Source: Leptoclinus maculatus
Lineage: Eukaryota; Chordata; Actinopteri; Perciformes; Stichaeidae
Assembly: GCA_032191485.1 (NCBI GenBank)
Contig: JAVDOI010000003.1
Location: forward strand, 18,244,649-18,308,648
DNA length: 64,000 bases
Reading direction: 5' to 3'
Both the position numbers and the translations under genes were made by a program. Below the pieces are notes generated by a model. It saw only the letters and a program-made list of their open reading frames with translations. It did not search any database and was not told the DNA's origin. Below, one piece after another: positions 34,719 to 46,113 of this stretch (positions are counted from its first letter, which is position 1; each line of letters opens with the position of its first letter).

Positions 34719-35329
34719 AAAGTTACTGTGAGGAACTTTGAACTGGTTATGAAACCTTCTGATGCCTCTATATGACTTGCATAACGAAACAAATCATCAG
34801 TGGGAACACTTTATATTTCTATATAGTTATTCTTTATGCTTGTCATCGTTGCCATTGGGTGAGATTCCGCGCAAAATCGGATGAAATCATGCAGGATCAC
34901 CAGAAACTCCTCAACTCAGACTCCAGCTGGGCCTCCAGCTGCATCCAGCTCGCCGCGGACAGACCCAGATTCTACGACCTGCAGCTTGAGGGGGAAAAAG
35001 GGAGGAGGAGGAGGAGGAGAGCTCATTGCCATGCCTGTCTTCCTCCGGCCAAGCGCAGAACTTCGCCTCGCTGATCCGCCCGTTCCCCCCGCTGGGAGCA
35101 AACACTGACACCTGGCTGCTGGAGGCCCAGGCTGTATTGCTGGGCCCGCTTGGAGGGAAGGGAGGCACGGGGAGTACCAGAACCAGGGCTGAGCGAGGCA
35201 GACTGCCAGACCCCGCTGCAGTAAAATGAGAGGTTTTCTAAAGGGAATCTGGTCCTCTGAAACACTACCACTTCTGTCCACAAGGAGCGCCAGAATCAAC
35301 ACAAAATGAAAGTTCCCTGTAGTAACTTT
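34719..35329. mobile_element. GC-rich element inserted into the ATTAATCG-type repeat
   Basis: The left edge aaagttactgtgaggaactt (34719 on) and the right edge gaaagttccctgtagtaactt (ending about 35329) are inverted repeats of about 20 bases with few differences. The interior (34850-35230) is GC-rich and open in several frames but the frames do not join, and no protein is recognised. Flanking duplication not resolved. Lies in the probable plekhh1 3' UTR. Confidence 0.65.
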
Positions 35330-35510
35330 AAGTTTAATATCATCGAAGCTTTTAAAAAGAGAGCAAATATTTGCATTTGAGCAGCTGGAACCACTAAATT
35401 GTGCTTTAAAAAATGGCTTAAATGATTAAGCGGTTATCAAAAAAAGATGCAGAAAAATGTTCTGTCTGTCAACTAATCAATTAACCAATTAATCGTTTCA
35501 ACTCTGCGCT
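35330..35510. repeat. right part of the split ATTAATCG-type repeat
   Basis: Starts agtttaatatcatcgaagc and ends near caattaatcgtttcaactc, the terminal text of the family. Confidence 0.65.
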
Positions 35511-36093
35511 GATACAATTTGGTTTTCCTTATAAAAAGGGTTCAGGACAGCTTTGACCCCCTTTTGTAATCCTTTTCTTTTGTTTTTTTTAAAGATAATT
35601 AATATTTAGCTCACTTCTCTACCCTAACGCAGGCCAAATAAAAGTGAAGTACGTGATCTGCTATTGATGTGATGTTACTGAGGTACACGGTGGGGTATGA
35701 AAGGTGTATAACGGTGATGGACTGCTTAAACATACAGTGTTCCTGTGTTCATGTTGCTGATGGTCATCTAACAACATACAGCGTATTCATAATCAGGTCA
35801 TTCAGTGTTTTAATAAGAACAAAAGGAGAGGACAAATACAATGAAAAAGACTTGAACTGTTTTGGATCAAACCACTGTCTTGCTTGTGTCCATATTAGTT
35901 ATTTATTTTTACTCCCCAAATTTTCTGTTTTTCGCTTCAAAAGGTAAAGTTTTCCACAACTGTCACGTTTTGTATTGGAAAACGTACAGTTTCCTTTATG
36001 TAGCAGAGTAATTTAAGAGCAGAGAATGTTTGGTTATCTGTAGTAGAATGTGTTTGAAAGACGGTGTCTTTATGTTTGTCTGTGTGATAATAG

Positions 36094-36099
36094 AATAAA
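36094..36099 (+). terminator. candidate polyadenylation signal of plekhh1
   Basis: AATAAA followed within about 15-25 bases by tgtgttcctgtgtg, a GT-rich downstream element. An alternative AATAAA lies at 35637-35642. Which one is used cannot be told from sequence. Confidence 0.45.
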
Positions 36100-36369
36100 C
36101 GGTACAATCCTGTGTTCCTGTGTGCTTCCTCGTATCTTAATTGAATCTATTTTATACCTTACTGTGGTGTAAAGTCACTAAGTGCATACGAAATATACAA
36201 AGAGCTTCAACTCTGCATCGACTTTTGATAATTGAAATCAATATATTTATCCGTTTTTTTCAAATAATGACATACTGTATATAACTAATTAATGCAAACT
36301 TACATATTAAATTAATTCTTGTTCAATATAATTATGGTCTACAGTGGAAGTTTGTGATTAAAGTGTGTT

Positions 36370-36506
36370 CAGAATCATTAATAATGCATCGTGTGTACTT
36401 TTACTTTTATTCATTTGAAGTACTTTTTTCCAATAATACGTGGTATTATGGCGTGGTATTACTACTTTTACTTAAGTAAAGGAACTGAATACTTTTTCCA
36501 CCACTG
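36370..36506. mobile_element. 3' end fragment of the CAGTGGTGGAAAG family
   Basis: It ends acttttacttaagtaaagg, then gaatactttttccaccactg at 36506, the same terminus as the copy at 39268-40045. The 5' boundary is approximate and the 5' terminus is missing. Confidence 0.65.
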
Positions 36507-37448
36507 ATACCTTATTAAGTATTTGGTATAAATCTCATGAAAACCCTGATGATTTCTGCCGTTTCGTCTCTTAATTAGCTTCCCTGTGATACAAAAAGTG
36601 TTTTTATAGTCCTTCAAATCTTGAAAGTCTCAAAATAACGTCTGTGCTTGAACGCATCAATAATTTTCTTGTGCTGGAGCGACACATTTAATTGGCTTTC
36701 CACCTCACAAAACACGTTTTGCTTGTAAGTGTAATCTATTCAGGAAACACAGGATTCATGCAACACTGACAAAATTCATACGTTACTCTTGGAAAAGAAG
36801 AACACTGTTTTTGTTCCTAAAAACCTTCTTCTCTCATCCAACACGTCCATAAACTATACACTTACCCTCTGTGCTGGTTGTCCGCATGCTGCCCAGTCGA
36901 CATGATGTTTTACTGGAGTTCGAGGTTGTTGGGGTGGAAGCTGTTCTGCTTCTTCTTATCCAAAGTGGTAATGGCATTTTCCTGCCAAAATACATGCTGT
37001 AAATCCCACAGTTTTATAGCTCCTCTGAAGCTCTTGTTGTTCCAAAGCTGCTCTTTTACAAAAATGTAATGCTCGTTATAGGGCTCACTGCTGAATTTCT
37101 GCATGCCTTCATTGCTCATCAAAAAAGAAAATAACTCCTCTTATTTTTCCGTGGTGCACTAAATGGCTCAGGCCACATGCTTTATACAAGTTTAAATCAA
37201 ATTTAATTTAGGGTAAAAGATTCCAGTGTTGTTGGATAGATGGTCATTTTGTTACCCTGACTGTAAATCCTTAATTTGACTGGCTGACTGTACCATTATG
37301 TACGCTATATGAATCATAAAAAAACAAGATATATACCTGAGGGTGTGTACAGAGATGTGTGTGCATAGTTTAAAACTTGTTCTAAATAATAAAAGCCTGA
37401 TGTTTATTCTAATACATGCCTCCTCCATATGGCTGTAATACGATATTT

Positions 37449-37640
37449 CAGGGCTGCAACTATAATTCATTTTATTATCGATTAATCTGCCCATTACTCT
37501 CTATGAATTTGTTTTTTAGTATAAATGTATAGTGAAAATGTCCTTTACATTACTAGTAATTGCCTGATATTGACCAACAGTCAAAAACCTCAAGATATTC
37601 TGTTTAATATCATAACATATAAATTACTGGATGATTAATA
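37449..37640. repeat. ATTAATCG-type repeat, fragment with terminus
   Basis: Begins cagggctgcaactataattc, the usual family terminus, followed by tattatcgattaatctgcc. Includes tattctgtttaatatcata. Confidence 0.65.
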
Positions 37641-38479
37641 TTACATACATATGCATTTACTGGTGTAGTTGGTGGAGGTGGAGCCGATTGTAACAGCTTC
37701 ATTAAAACACGGGACTCGCATTACATAATCTATGAGACTTGGGACAATGTTTGTATCTGGTTTACGTAGGGGGCCCTCATACCGTGCATGACCCTGTGAG
37801 CCATTTTTAGAGATTTTGTTCAAGAGCAAATAGTTACATGAAAAGTAATTATTCAGATGCTTGTCATTGTTTTATATAATCTGCTGTGAAATGTCCATTG
37901 TCTATCAATATTTGATGGATATATTGGCATCAAACACTTAATCACACTGAAAATGAATTGATGAATTGATTAGCCACCTTGGACTCTGGGGGCATCTCGC
38001 ACTATTTTCTAACAATGTATATAGTAAATGTTTAACCGATTCATCCAGACATTCATCAGGAATGAAAATAATCCTTAGTCGAGAGCTGCAAACTACAGTT
38101 CACATGCCACACTGTAAGGTAATCGTTTGAGCTGGACTCTCAAAAGATAGATTTTGGGTGGAGCATCATTTCAAATTTAAACAAAGACACTTGCTGGGTG
38201 GGACCTGCTGCAACAGGAACAATCCCAGTTTAACCCCCATGTGTGCTGCTCTACTGCACAGTAGCTTCAATGCAAACACAACAGTAAACATAGTTTTAAA
38301 AGAATGCCCATGTCCACAATGTGCAACCGTAGATGTACATTTGTGATAACAAAATTACCTTTCATGCACTTAATGTGATTGTTTGCCTCATATTGATCTC
38401 CAGAAGCGGGTCAGGGTTCATCCAGTGTGTATTTACAATATTCAGACACTTCACGGCTGTGAGGCGCTGGGAGGGTCGG

Positions 38480-38819
38480 ATCTGAAACAGCAGCTTTTTT
38501 TTTGTGTGTGTGTGTGCTGGTAATTGATTCCATATTAGCCTAGCACGAGAGCACTCGGAGAGATATCACGGCTGAGCTTTCTCCTACGTGCGGCTGCAGC
38601 CACAGCAGAGAAACTTCACTGGAGCCTGAAGACAAGACAACACAACCGAGCAGGAGCAGCAACCGAGCAGGAGCAGCACTGGGTAGGTCGGGTGTAAATG
38701 CACGCGGTTAACCAGAGTCTCACGACATGTGAACTCACGCTAGGCTACAGACACAGAGCATTACTTGTAACGGGGGTTTCTTACATGCGTTTGTTTTGAT
38801 AGGAAACCTTTTTTAAAAG
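38480..38819 (+). promoter_or_regulatory. slc25a21: slc25a21 promoter region, 5' leader and likely leader intron
   Basis: The sequence before the slc25a21 ATG becomes GC-richer and has no TATA box. A leader with two tandem 17-base units (38644-38677) ends at a possible donor gg|gtaggt (GT at 38683). An acceptor tttgttttgatag ends at 38802. This suggests a 120-base leader intron at 38683-38802. The start site itself is not visible. Confidence 0.45.
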
Positions 38820-38889
38820 ATGACAACCGAGAAGCCGCAGAGCATGCTCCGGGAAGCGTCTCATCAGATTATCGCCGGCGGATCCGCTG
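38820..38889 (+). CDS. slc25a21: slc25a21 first coding exon (mitochondrial 2-oxodicarboxylate carrier), partial gene
   Basis: ATG at 38820 with purine at -3, 23 codons plus one base, then donor gctg|gtaagt. The peptide MTTEKPQSMLREASHQIIAG followed by GSA(G) matches the N terminus of SLC25A21 (REAS-Q-I/V-AGGSAG) and breaks at the same place as human exon 1. The protein exchanges 2-oxoadipate and 2-oxoglutarate across the inner mitochondrial membrane in lysine, hydroxylysine and tryptophan breakdown. The segment is the start of the first transmembrane helix. The first PX(D/E)XX(K/R) signature would be in exon 2, which I do not find before the window ends. Only this exon of the gene is present. 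Confidence 0.88.
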
Positions 38890-39267
38890 GTAAGTTAAAA
38901 CAACTGTTTCACATCTACTATTTCAAACGACCGAGTCGCATTATGCAACAGGTTAAGGGAGTGTGCACGATGCTACATGCATGTAGCAACGGTTACCGAT
39001 GTAACGTCCGCCTCGTTCACCTTCCCACGAGAGCGGTTACCGGTAACGTGTAGGCCTACAGAAAGGTGTCTGGCTTTAAACGCACATGCGTAGGTAATCA
39101 ACAACCGAATATATTATCTTTGGCTCGTTAGGTGATCAAAGATAATACATGTCACCAAGATAGTTCACACGCTGGATAACGGAAGAGGCACCAGGAAATC
39201 AGTTCGCGCATGCGTGTAGCCATCCAGTGAGTGAGGTTCGTTTTAAACCTTCTTAAGTACTCTTTAT

Positions 39268-40045
39268 CAGTGATGGAATGTAACTAGGTAGGCTACATGT
39301 ACTCGAGTACTGCTCTTCAGTCCACATTTGGGAAACGTGTACTTTACTTGAGTATTTCCAGGCAAATATTTTACTTTTTTTGACTTCTCTACTTTTGTCT
39401 GACAGTTTTTGTTGCATTTCAGATTACAATTGTTCCATCCTCTTCCTGTCCAGTGAAACCACGTCTCTCCAGATTTGGACATTTGAACATTTGTGATTAA
39501 CTGAAAGGAGGAAATGATCCTTTTTGGGTTGACAAAATTCCCCTACTTCTTAAACTTAATAAACTATTTAAAAAGCCTCTCGGATCAGCTGGAAAATACA
39601 TCATCACAAAGCTGGTTGTTTTTCTGAGCTGATGAAAAGGCGACTTGTTAGAGATACGTGGTTCTCACAGGACAGCGACTCTACAAACTTATGATGATCT
39701 TATAGAATATGATGCATCGCTGAAGATTAAACTACCCAACAGTGTATAAAGGAGTTCAAATGAGCTCAACCTTGAACATCTACAGCAGTAAAATGCAACA
39801 TAGACATTAATGCAGCAGTAATCCAAAAACATCATATATTATAGTAAAACACAGACAGGGAACACTTTACTGAACAATTGATACTTTAAGTACATTTTAC
39901 TGAAAATAGTTACATACTTTTCTTACTCAGTAGGTTTTGTAAGGTTTTGAATGCAGGACTTTTACTTGTAGTGTTGTATTTTATGATGTGGTTGTTATTG
40001 TTACTTTTATCTAAATAAAGGACCTGAATACTTCTTCCACCACTG
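39268..40045. mobile_element. short hAT-like transposon, CAGTGGTGGAAAG family, older copy
   Basis: It starts CAGTGATGGAATGTAAC and ends CTTCTTCCACCACTG, with the tactttacttgagtatttcc segment inside. The flanks (ctctttat and gtttgtat) agree at only 5 of 8 bases, so it looks older. It starts about 380 bases after slc25a21 exon 1. Confidence 0.75.
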
Positions 40046-40167
40046 GTTTGTATGCAAGGAAATTATGTTAATAACAACTTTCAAATGTCAAACTTTGAAG
40101 CAGGACTTTAATTGGGTCGGAAAAAACATTTAATTATGTGACTTTGACTGTTACCGATAGCTCGTAA

Positions 40168-40512
40168 GGGGTTTTCACACAGGGAGCTGTCAGCATGAGG
40201 CTAAGAAAGCTTTCACATTGGCACAGTTTTGGCCAAAGTGGGCTAACCCCAATTGTAGCCTATGGGCTTGCGGGGTTATCTCCCGAAAGCCTACTAAAAG
40301 GGCTAAAAGTTGCCGGTGTGAAACTGGGCTAAAGTGAACAGTTTGAAATTCTAGAAGGTAAACAGTAGTCCTTGTGTTACATCTGACATTTAGCCCAAGG
40401 CTATAGAAGTGCTTCCTGATATCAGACAGAACTGTCAACTCGTTACACTCTGTTTCAGGGCCACAAGAACTCGGTGGAGTTGGCAGATTCAAAGGCTGCA
40501 GTGTGAAAAGCC
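40168..40512. mobile_element. possible short transposon with TTTTCACAC ends
   Basis: Starts ggggttttcacac (40168-40180) and ends gtgtgaaaagcc (40501-40512), inverted to each other. It directly abuts the hAT-like element at 40520. No flanking duplication recognised. Confidence 0.5.
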
Positions 40513-40519
40513 TGAATGT

Positions 40520-40711
40520 CAGTGTTGGAAGAAGATCTAGGTCCTTGACTTAATAAAAGTACCAATACCACAGTGTAGAAATACGATGTTGTTGTGAGTA
40601 ACATTTCCATTTGAATGCTAGAAGAGTTGTAGAAAATGAAAAAATAAGCTATTAAAATGGTACTTAAGTACGAATACTTCTGTAAATGCCCTCGGTTACT
40701 TTCCACCACTG
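40520..40711. mobile_element. short hAT-like transposon, CAGTGGTGGAAAG family
   Basis: 192 bases from CAGTGTTGGAAG to CTTTCCACCACTG. Flanks are ctgaatgt and ctaaatgt, an 8-base duplication with one difference. It is an internally deleted relative of the copy at 47213. Confidence 0.82.
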
Positions 40712-43700
40712 CTAAATGTTATAACTACAACTACTACAGTATCTACTTTACCCCACTGGTGAGCTGGGGAGAAACCAAACATGTGGGTTCATTCGGCATT
40801 CACAAAAAGATTATTGGGAAAATTGTGAAATTAGGAACGTTAGATGTGCGTCATTTATAGTAGAACGAAATGATTCCCTCGGAGGAAGGAGACTGGCCAC
40901 TAGTGGTCGAGGAAATATAAATGAGACTATTGTTGCACTTCATATTCCGTACGATTTGTGTGCTATATCTGTACATATGTAATGTGTCAATCCACCTTAT
41001 GCATAACTTTAGTGGCCTTTTCGTAGGCTTCACTCCGTCATCGCAGAACCTGTAACGTTAGCAAAATGTATCTTAACTATAGATGTAAGCAGACAAAAAC
41101 ATTAAAACCCCTTCAGACTGACAGGAAGACAATGAAGTGGGTGTAAACTAACGTTATAGCCTCCGTGTTGTGCCTCATATGTAATCATTGTTTTTACAGG
41201 TTAAGCTCTGTGAAGGTAACGGTTAGCTTAAACGCTAGCTGGGCCTTCCTTTGTGACATCACCTCTCCCTACGTCAATTATCCATTTAATACAAATCACG
41301 GACTAAAATACAGAGTGCTGGGTTCACAGATAAGAGTATGGACAGTTCCAGGCAGAACAGATGTGGTGTTTATTAACCAAGGTCCTGGTTCCAGGTCCAG
41401 ATTCAGAGAAGCATATCAAACTGATTTGCGCCCCTTCCTTGTCTCTAACCAGGAAGTGAGCCGAAGTCATCCCTCTCGCTTATTTGCCTTACGTTTCCCT
41501 TTGAATCCTCACAAAAACACCCACTCATCTGTTTCGCTTCACATTCCAGACGAGGCGCAGCTCATCCCAAAGGAGGCTATTGGCTGTAGTGAGATTGCGT
41601 AACACGGAGGACACGTTGTCAACTCGTGTTTTATTGAAGCAAAGGGTGCAGAGTAAAAGCAGAGAGAGGGGAGAATATGCTGACAATTTAGCCCCCTAAT
41701 AAGAGATGCTGAGGAGAAGGAAACGCACCAAAAATATCCAACCTATTTGACAGAGAAGCCTGGCATTTAAAGGAAGTCGGTGTATTCCGGCTTCAGAGAT
41801 GAAAAAAAAGGGAAATAACACATTTCTGGAAATGTATTTTGGTTGCAGTGCCAGAAGAGGCTTTATCCTCCATATAAGCAGTATTCCTACCATAACCTAC
41901 ATAACACCCAAATGATCACACCAACTGAGCAGTGATGATGCCACAAACATGAGATCATTGAGACAAAATGCACCAAACCATTATTGTGAATCACTAAATA
42001 TGTGGAAAGAGTTGTAACATACAGTTAAATTGCCTGTGACGTGAAGGAGCCGTGGACTGATTTGTGATTTGGGAAGAATTGCTTATTAAATCTCATTGTT
42101 GCATTATTCTGCCTGCTCTGCCTCGTAGGATTCATCAGTTGCAGTGTTTCAGAAAACGTCAACAGTTGATTGCATGAAATAAGATAAGGATTTCTCTTTT
42201 TGTGAAACCAGAGTCAAGGTCTTTAGTTAATCATTGTACAGTCCTGAAGTCATTGAGGAAGGTTACACCAGCGTAAGAAGTGGATATCGGCTGGTACTTT
42301 CTGCTGCTGTCGGAGGTTTTTGCAGATGACACACATTGTGGCTGCTCAGTAGAAGTGTATTATTGCATAAATGTTGCGCAATCTATAACAAGAATACAAA
42401 ATCAAGTTATTTTTATAAAAGCCTCTTGCTGATGGCAAGTTTTGATATTTCACTGAGTTCTTATTTCATACGCCAAATTGTTAAGTATCTCATACTTGCT
42501 GACTGTTGACTGTTGCTTTTATCCGCCCTCTACTAATACACTGACTATGGATAAGTAGCCGACCTCGTAGAACCCCTTTGAAAAAACTCCAAACTATCCA
42601 AAGTGTCATTATCCACTTCAAATCCATGTTACAGTCAGTAGAAATGTGCACCACACTCTGTGTTAAGTTGCCCGCGGAGTCTCTCGTGCATTTAAAGTTA
42701 ATGGTGTAATATTTTTACTGCTCCAAAAACTCACACAATTTCAAATGCTTCTCTAAACAGCTTTTGCAGTATATTCCAGTTTTTTTTACAGCGGAATGAT
42801 TTTGGTTCCAAAAGTCCAATATTTACCTCATTTACTCCAATACTTTGCTCTCATACAATGGTTTATTTAAGAAGGAACTAACTAACCGTAGTGCGCGTAG
42901 TGTTCTGGCTCTTCTTGACTCCCGGGAGCTGCAAAGAAGGCTGCATTGTCATCGTTAGTATATAGTAAGGATCAGCAGATCAGCTGATGAATGCTGGATC
43001 TACAGGATGTGTGCTTCAGTGAACACTTCTTTTCAGGCTGTCGACTAATAACAACTACATTGTTCCTCCCTGTTTACATCTCACAAGCCCCCTGGGAGGC
43101 TGAGGGACTCCCGTCTGTCCTCACCGTGAGTGATGGGACGGACCGAGGTTCTAACCCGAAGCAGAATGACCTCAGTGTTTTTCCACGGCTTCACGCTGCT
43201 GCCTCCCCTACAGAGATTATTATTTTTTTCATCCTGATTCACCGTTTACGAGGATGGAGACAGACTGTTGTTAATTTACGTGCGAGCAGGTCTTCCAGCC
43301 TATAAATTAAATGTGAATTAAGGGGAAAAAAAGCTGCATTTTGGCCACGAAAGGAAGTGCTAGCTGGCACCAGTTATTGTTCTTTACCCGTGTTGAATGC
43401 CTGGTGGAATACAGTATGCAGATTTTATGATATTATATGAATTTTTTGACATGTTTTTGAGCTGAAACGATTAGTCAGCTGACAGAAAAACACTCGCTAT
43501 AACTTTAGTTTCCCAATTGATTTGCTTATCTTTGTCTTATGTCAGTGATTCCCAGCCGGGGGGGGGGGGGGGGGGGTCAGGACCCCTCCGGTGGGTAATA
43601 ATGCATTGTATCCAATCTTTGCCTTTTTGTCAAAAATTGAATAGTTGTAGCTCAAATATATAAAAATGCAAATATATTAAAATGAGACGATGTGAGAAGT

Positions 43701-44095
43701 TTAGAGGTCGAAAGTTGTAACTTCTAAAACCGCTGACACCTAAAATATGGCGTCACGACTAGACATCGCTTTATTTGAATACATAACTAGCAAAAAAACG
43801 TTGGGGAAAAATTGTCAAATGGAATAGTAAACGTAATATCATTTAAGTTCTGGAGTGTTGGTCTGATAAAATAAGCTGTTTTGACAAATCTCAATGTCTA
43901 AGGCCTTAATCCCTGAACCCTCTGGGACTGAACTGACTTTACCTGGTAAACGGTTGACTGTGAGAGGCTTGAAATGATAGAAGTACAAATGGGACAACTA
44001 TTTGCAGCAACATATCACGCTACTTTAATGACGCCAAAATGTGTACACTTGTGGGGTTTTGTTTTAGGTTTTTTACTGCCTGATTTGAACGTCTT

Positions 44096-44499
44096 CCAGG
44101 CTCTTTCCTTACGAGAAAAGTAAAATGGTCAAATAAATGATTTAATAGTTTTTTTCAAAACGGCATCATTAAGCAAAATGAAAGTAAATAGTTAATGAAA
44201 TAAACCAGGTGTTTAATAAATCCGTTTTTATGCACCATCTTATACCCTTAATGTTACTATTTCTGTGTAGATTTAATAGGCCAGGCTTAATACCCAGGTG
44301 CCGTCCTCTTTGTTTACCTTTTTTCTTTTCAAGCCTCCAAGCTTCCCATGGTAAATCCGTGTTTTCTGTCACAAAGATATGAATTGTGGGTAATATCCTC
44401 AGGCAAAGTCTGCAGAATGAAGTGCTTTAAGGTGTCTGCGAGAGAGCTGTCAAGCACCGTGTGATCTGACAGTGGGACGGCCCTAAACCCTCACGGACT
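44096..44499. mobile_element. second, inverted and end-truncated copy of the same element
   Basis: Reads as the reverse complement of 44609-45014. Matching landmarks: ccaggctctttcctt against aggaaagagccagg, atgaattgtgggtaata against attacccacaaatcatt, cagtgggac and cctaaaccctcacggact against their complements. Both ends lack the terminal repeat. Confidence 0.7.
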
Positions 44500-44555
44500 C
44501 TGTGGGAACGAGTCCGCGAGTCTGTGAAAGTGGACATTCAAACAGTCTACGGCTC

Positions 44556-45026
44556 AATCCCAACGTCCCCCCCTAACGGACTCACGGACTTTGAGGCGCG
44601 CTCCCGCGAAGTCCGTGAGGGTTTAGGGATGTCCCACTGTCAAATAATCGAGTGTTTGAGGGCTCTCTGGCAGACATTGTTGAGCCCTTTATGAACCCTT
44701 ACCGTAAGTCACCTATGCTGACTTTCCCTAAGGGTATTACCCACAAATCATTGCAATGGGACGTTAAACACGAGGTAACCAGTGGACGCGTGGAGACGTA
44801 AACAAAGAGGACGGCTCACGTGTGTTCAGCCTGGAGTATTACATTCACTCAGAAACATTAAGGGTTAAAGATGGAACAAAAAATAAACTTGAAATTTATT
44901 AATTTATTCATCAAATATTTGATTTTGTCATTGAAGCCGTTTTGACAAAAACGAGTAAATAGATTACATGAAGTTACCTCTCATCTTGTGAGGAAAGAGC
45001 CAGGCTTTAGGGGGGACATTGGGATT
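44556..45026. mobile_element. short DNA transposon with AATCCCAACGTCCCCCC ends
   Basis: The left end AATCCCAACGTCCCCCCC (44556 on) and the right end GGGGGGACATTGGGATT (to 45026) are inverted repeats of about 20 bases. About 470 bases, non-coding. It is the right partner of an inverted pair. Confidence 0.75.
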
Positions 45027-46077
45027 AGGATTGATGTTTTGCTCAGGAAGGGTTCACAACTATGAAACGACCCGGAAGTATTTAAGTGACATCCATAGCT
45101 GGTCAAATTCTCTCAATGTTTTGGAAAGGTACTTCAATGCTTCCTTTCTTATCTCCTTTAGCATATAGAGTCCACCATCATTTAACCAAAGGAAAGGAGA
45201 TAATGCTGTCCCACTTGGCACCATTTCATTTTAATTGTCATGGCCATCTTTGCAGTATATTTTTGAAATTTGATTGCCCAAAACAAAATCGATAATGAAC
45301 GTAATAGTTAGTTTCAGCCCTAGTATGTTTGTTGGAGTTGTTTACATTGTATTTACAAAAAAGTCTAAATTCCACGTGGTTGTGTCCTGATGAGTAAGAA
45401 GTGTGCATGATGGGTAATGAAGCTCTTTCAGTCCAGACCTTAATGTCTATTCTCGTTTTGTCCACAAGGTGGTACTAGTTGCATGCTCTATCTCTTTTCA
45501 CAGTAAAGGGATGTTACAACATTTTCATGTTTATGTTTCAGTCATAGCGTTTGGCTAAAGGGAGACAGGAGTGGTGCATGTGTGCTCCGCAAAGAAGGCA
45601 GCTTACAAGCATCTCAGCTAAATTTATGTTCACTTATCTGAACAAAACGTCAATTAAAGATGGATATAGGGGACGAAAGAAAGTCATTAAAATAATGCCA
45701 TCATGGTCGAATACACAGCGAGCCATCTTTTAAAAGTAGAAACTGGAAATCCATCGAGTTACATGCTCACTGCTGTAATGTTTTCTTTAAATCCTTTGTT
45801 ATTTCCTCGGTAGATGCATTATTTAAAGTTCCTTGAGTAAATCGATCCGTCTCCAGCAAATGGACTGTGACGACATGAGACGGCATGTGATTACTGCCGC
45901 TCTCCCTCCAGACTGTCAGAGCCTCCTTCAGACTGCACCGCAGCTCTGCTGATTTAAATTGGTTTTAAACAGTGAACCTAGAAATCAGTCGGGGGAAAAG
46001 AACAAATAAAGCCACTTAACCTAAATGAAGGAGAGGAAGAAAAGGGGAGAGAGGGGGGAATCAAATAAATATAGTCA

Positions 46078-46080
<3 letters not shown>

Positions 46081-46111
<31 letters not shown>
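46081..46111. repeat. (TG)15 microsatellite
   Basis: Uninterrupted run in slc25a21 intron 1. Shorter TG runs occur at 50088-50105, 50285-50302, 51041-51095 and 60643-60667. Confidence 0.95.

Positions 46112-46113
<2 letters not shown>

Larger units (their letters stand above)
34010..36115 (+). other. plekhh1: probable plekhh1 3' UTR
   Basis: No further coding exon is recognised after the stop. AATAAA signals occur at 35637-35642 and 36094-36099, the latter followed by a GT-rich stretch, so the transcript probably ends near 35.7 or 36.1 kb. The UTR contains a fragmented fish repeat at about 34595-35510 with a GC-rich element inserted in it. The rest is AT-rich and shows no gene. Confidence 0.55.
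36116..38479. other. intergenic region between plekhh1 and slc25a21
   Basis: About 2.4 kb, AT-rich. It holds the 3' end of a hAT-like short element (to 36506) and an ATTAATCG-type repeat fragment (37449-37640). No exon, tRNA or other RNA gene is recognised. Confidence 0.55.

Noticed and set aside
34911..35302. Long minus-strand frames (85-128 codons) in the GC-rich 3' UTR island
   Set aside because: GC-rich sequence has few stops. The frames overlap on both strands, none is recognised, and the island lies in an inserted element.
41165..41602. 145-codon frame in slc25a21 intron 1
   Set aside because: No recognised domain, no exon-like partners, and the peptide has no family signature. Most likely chance.
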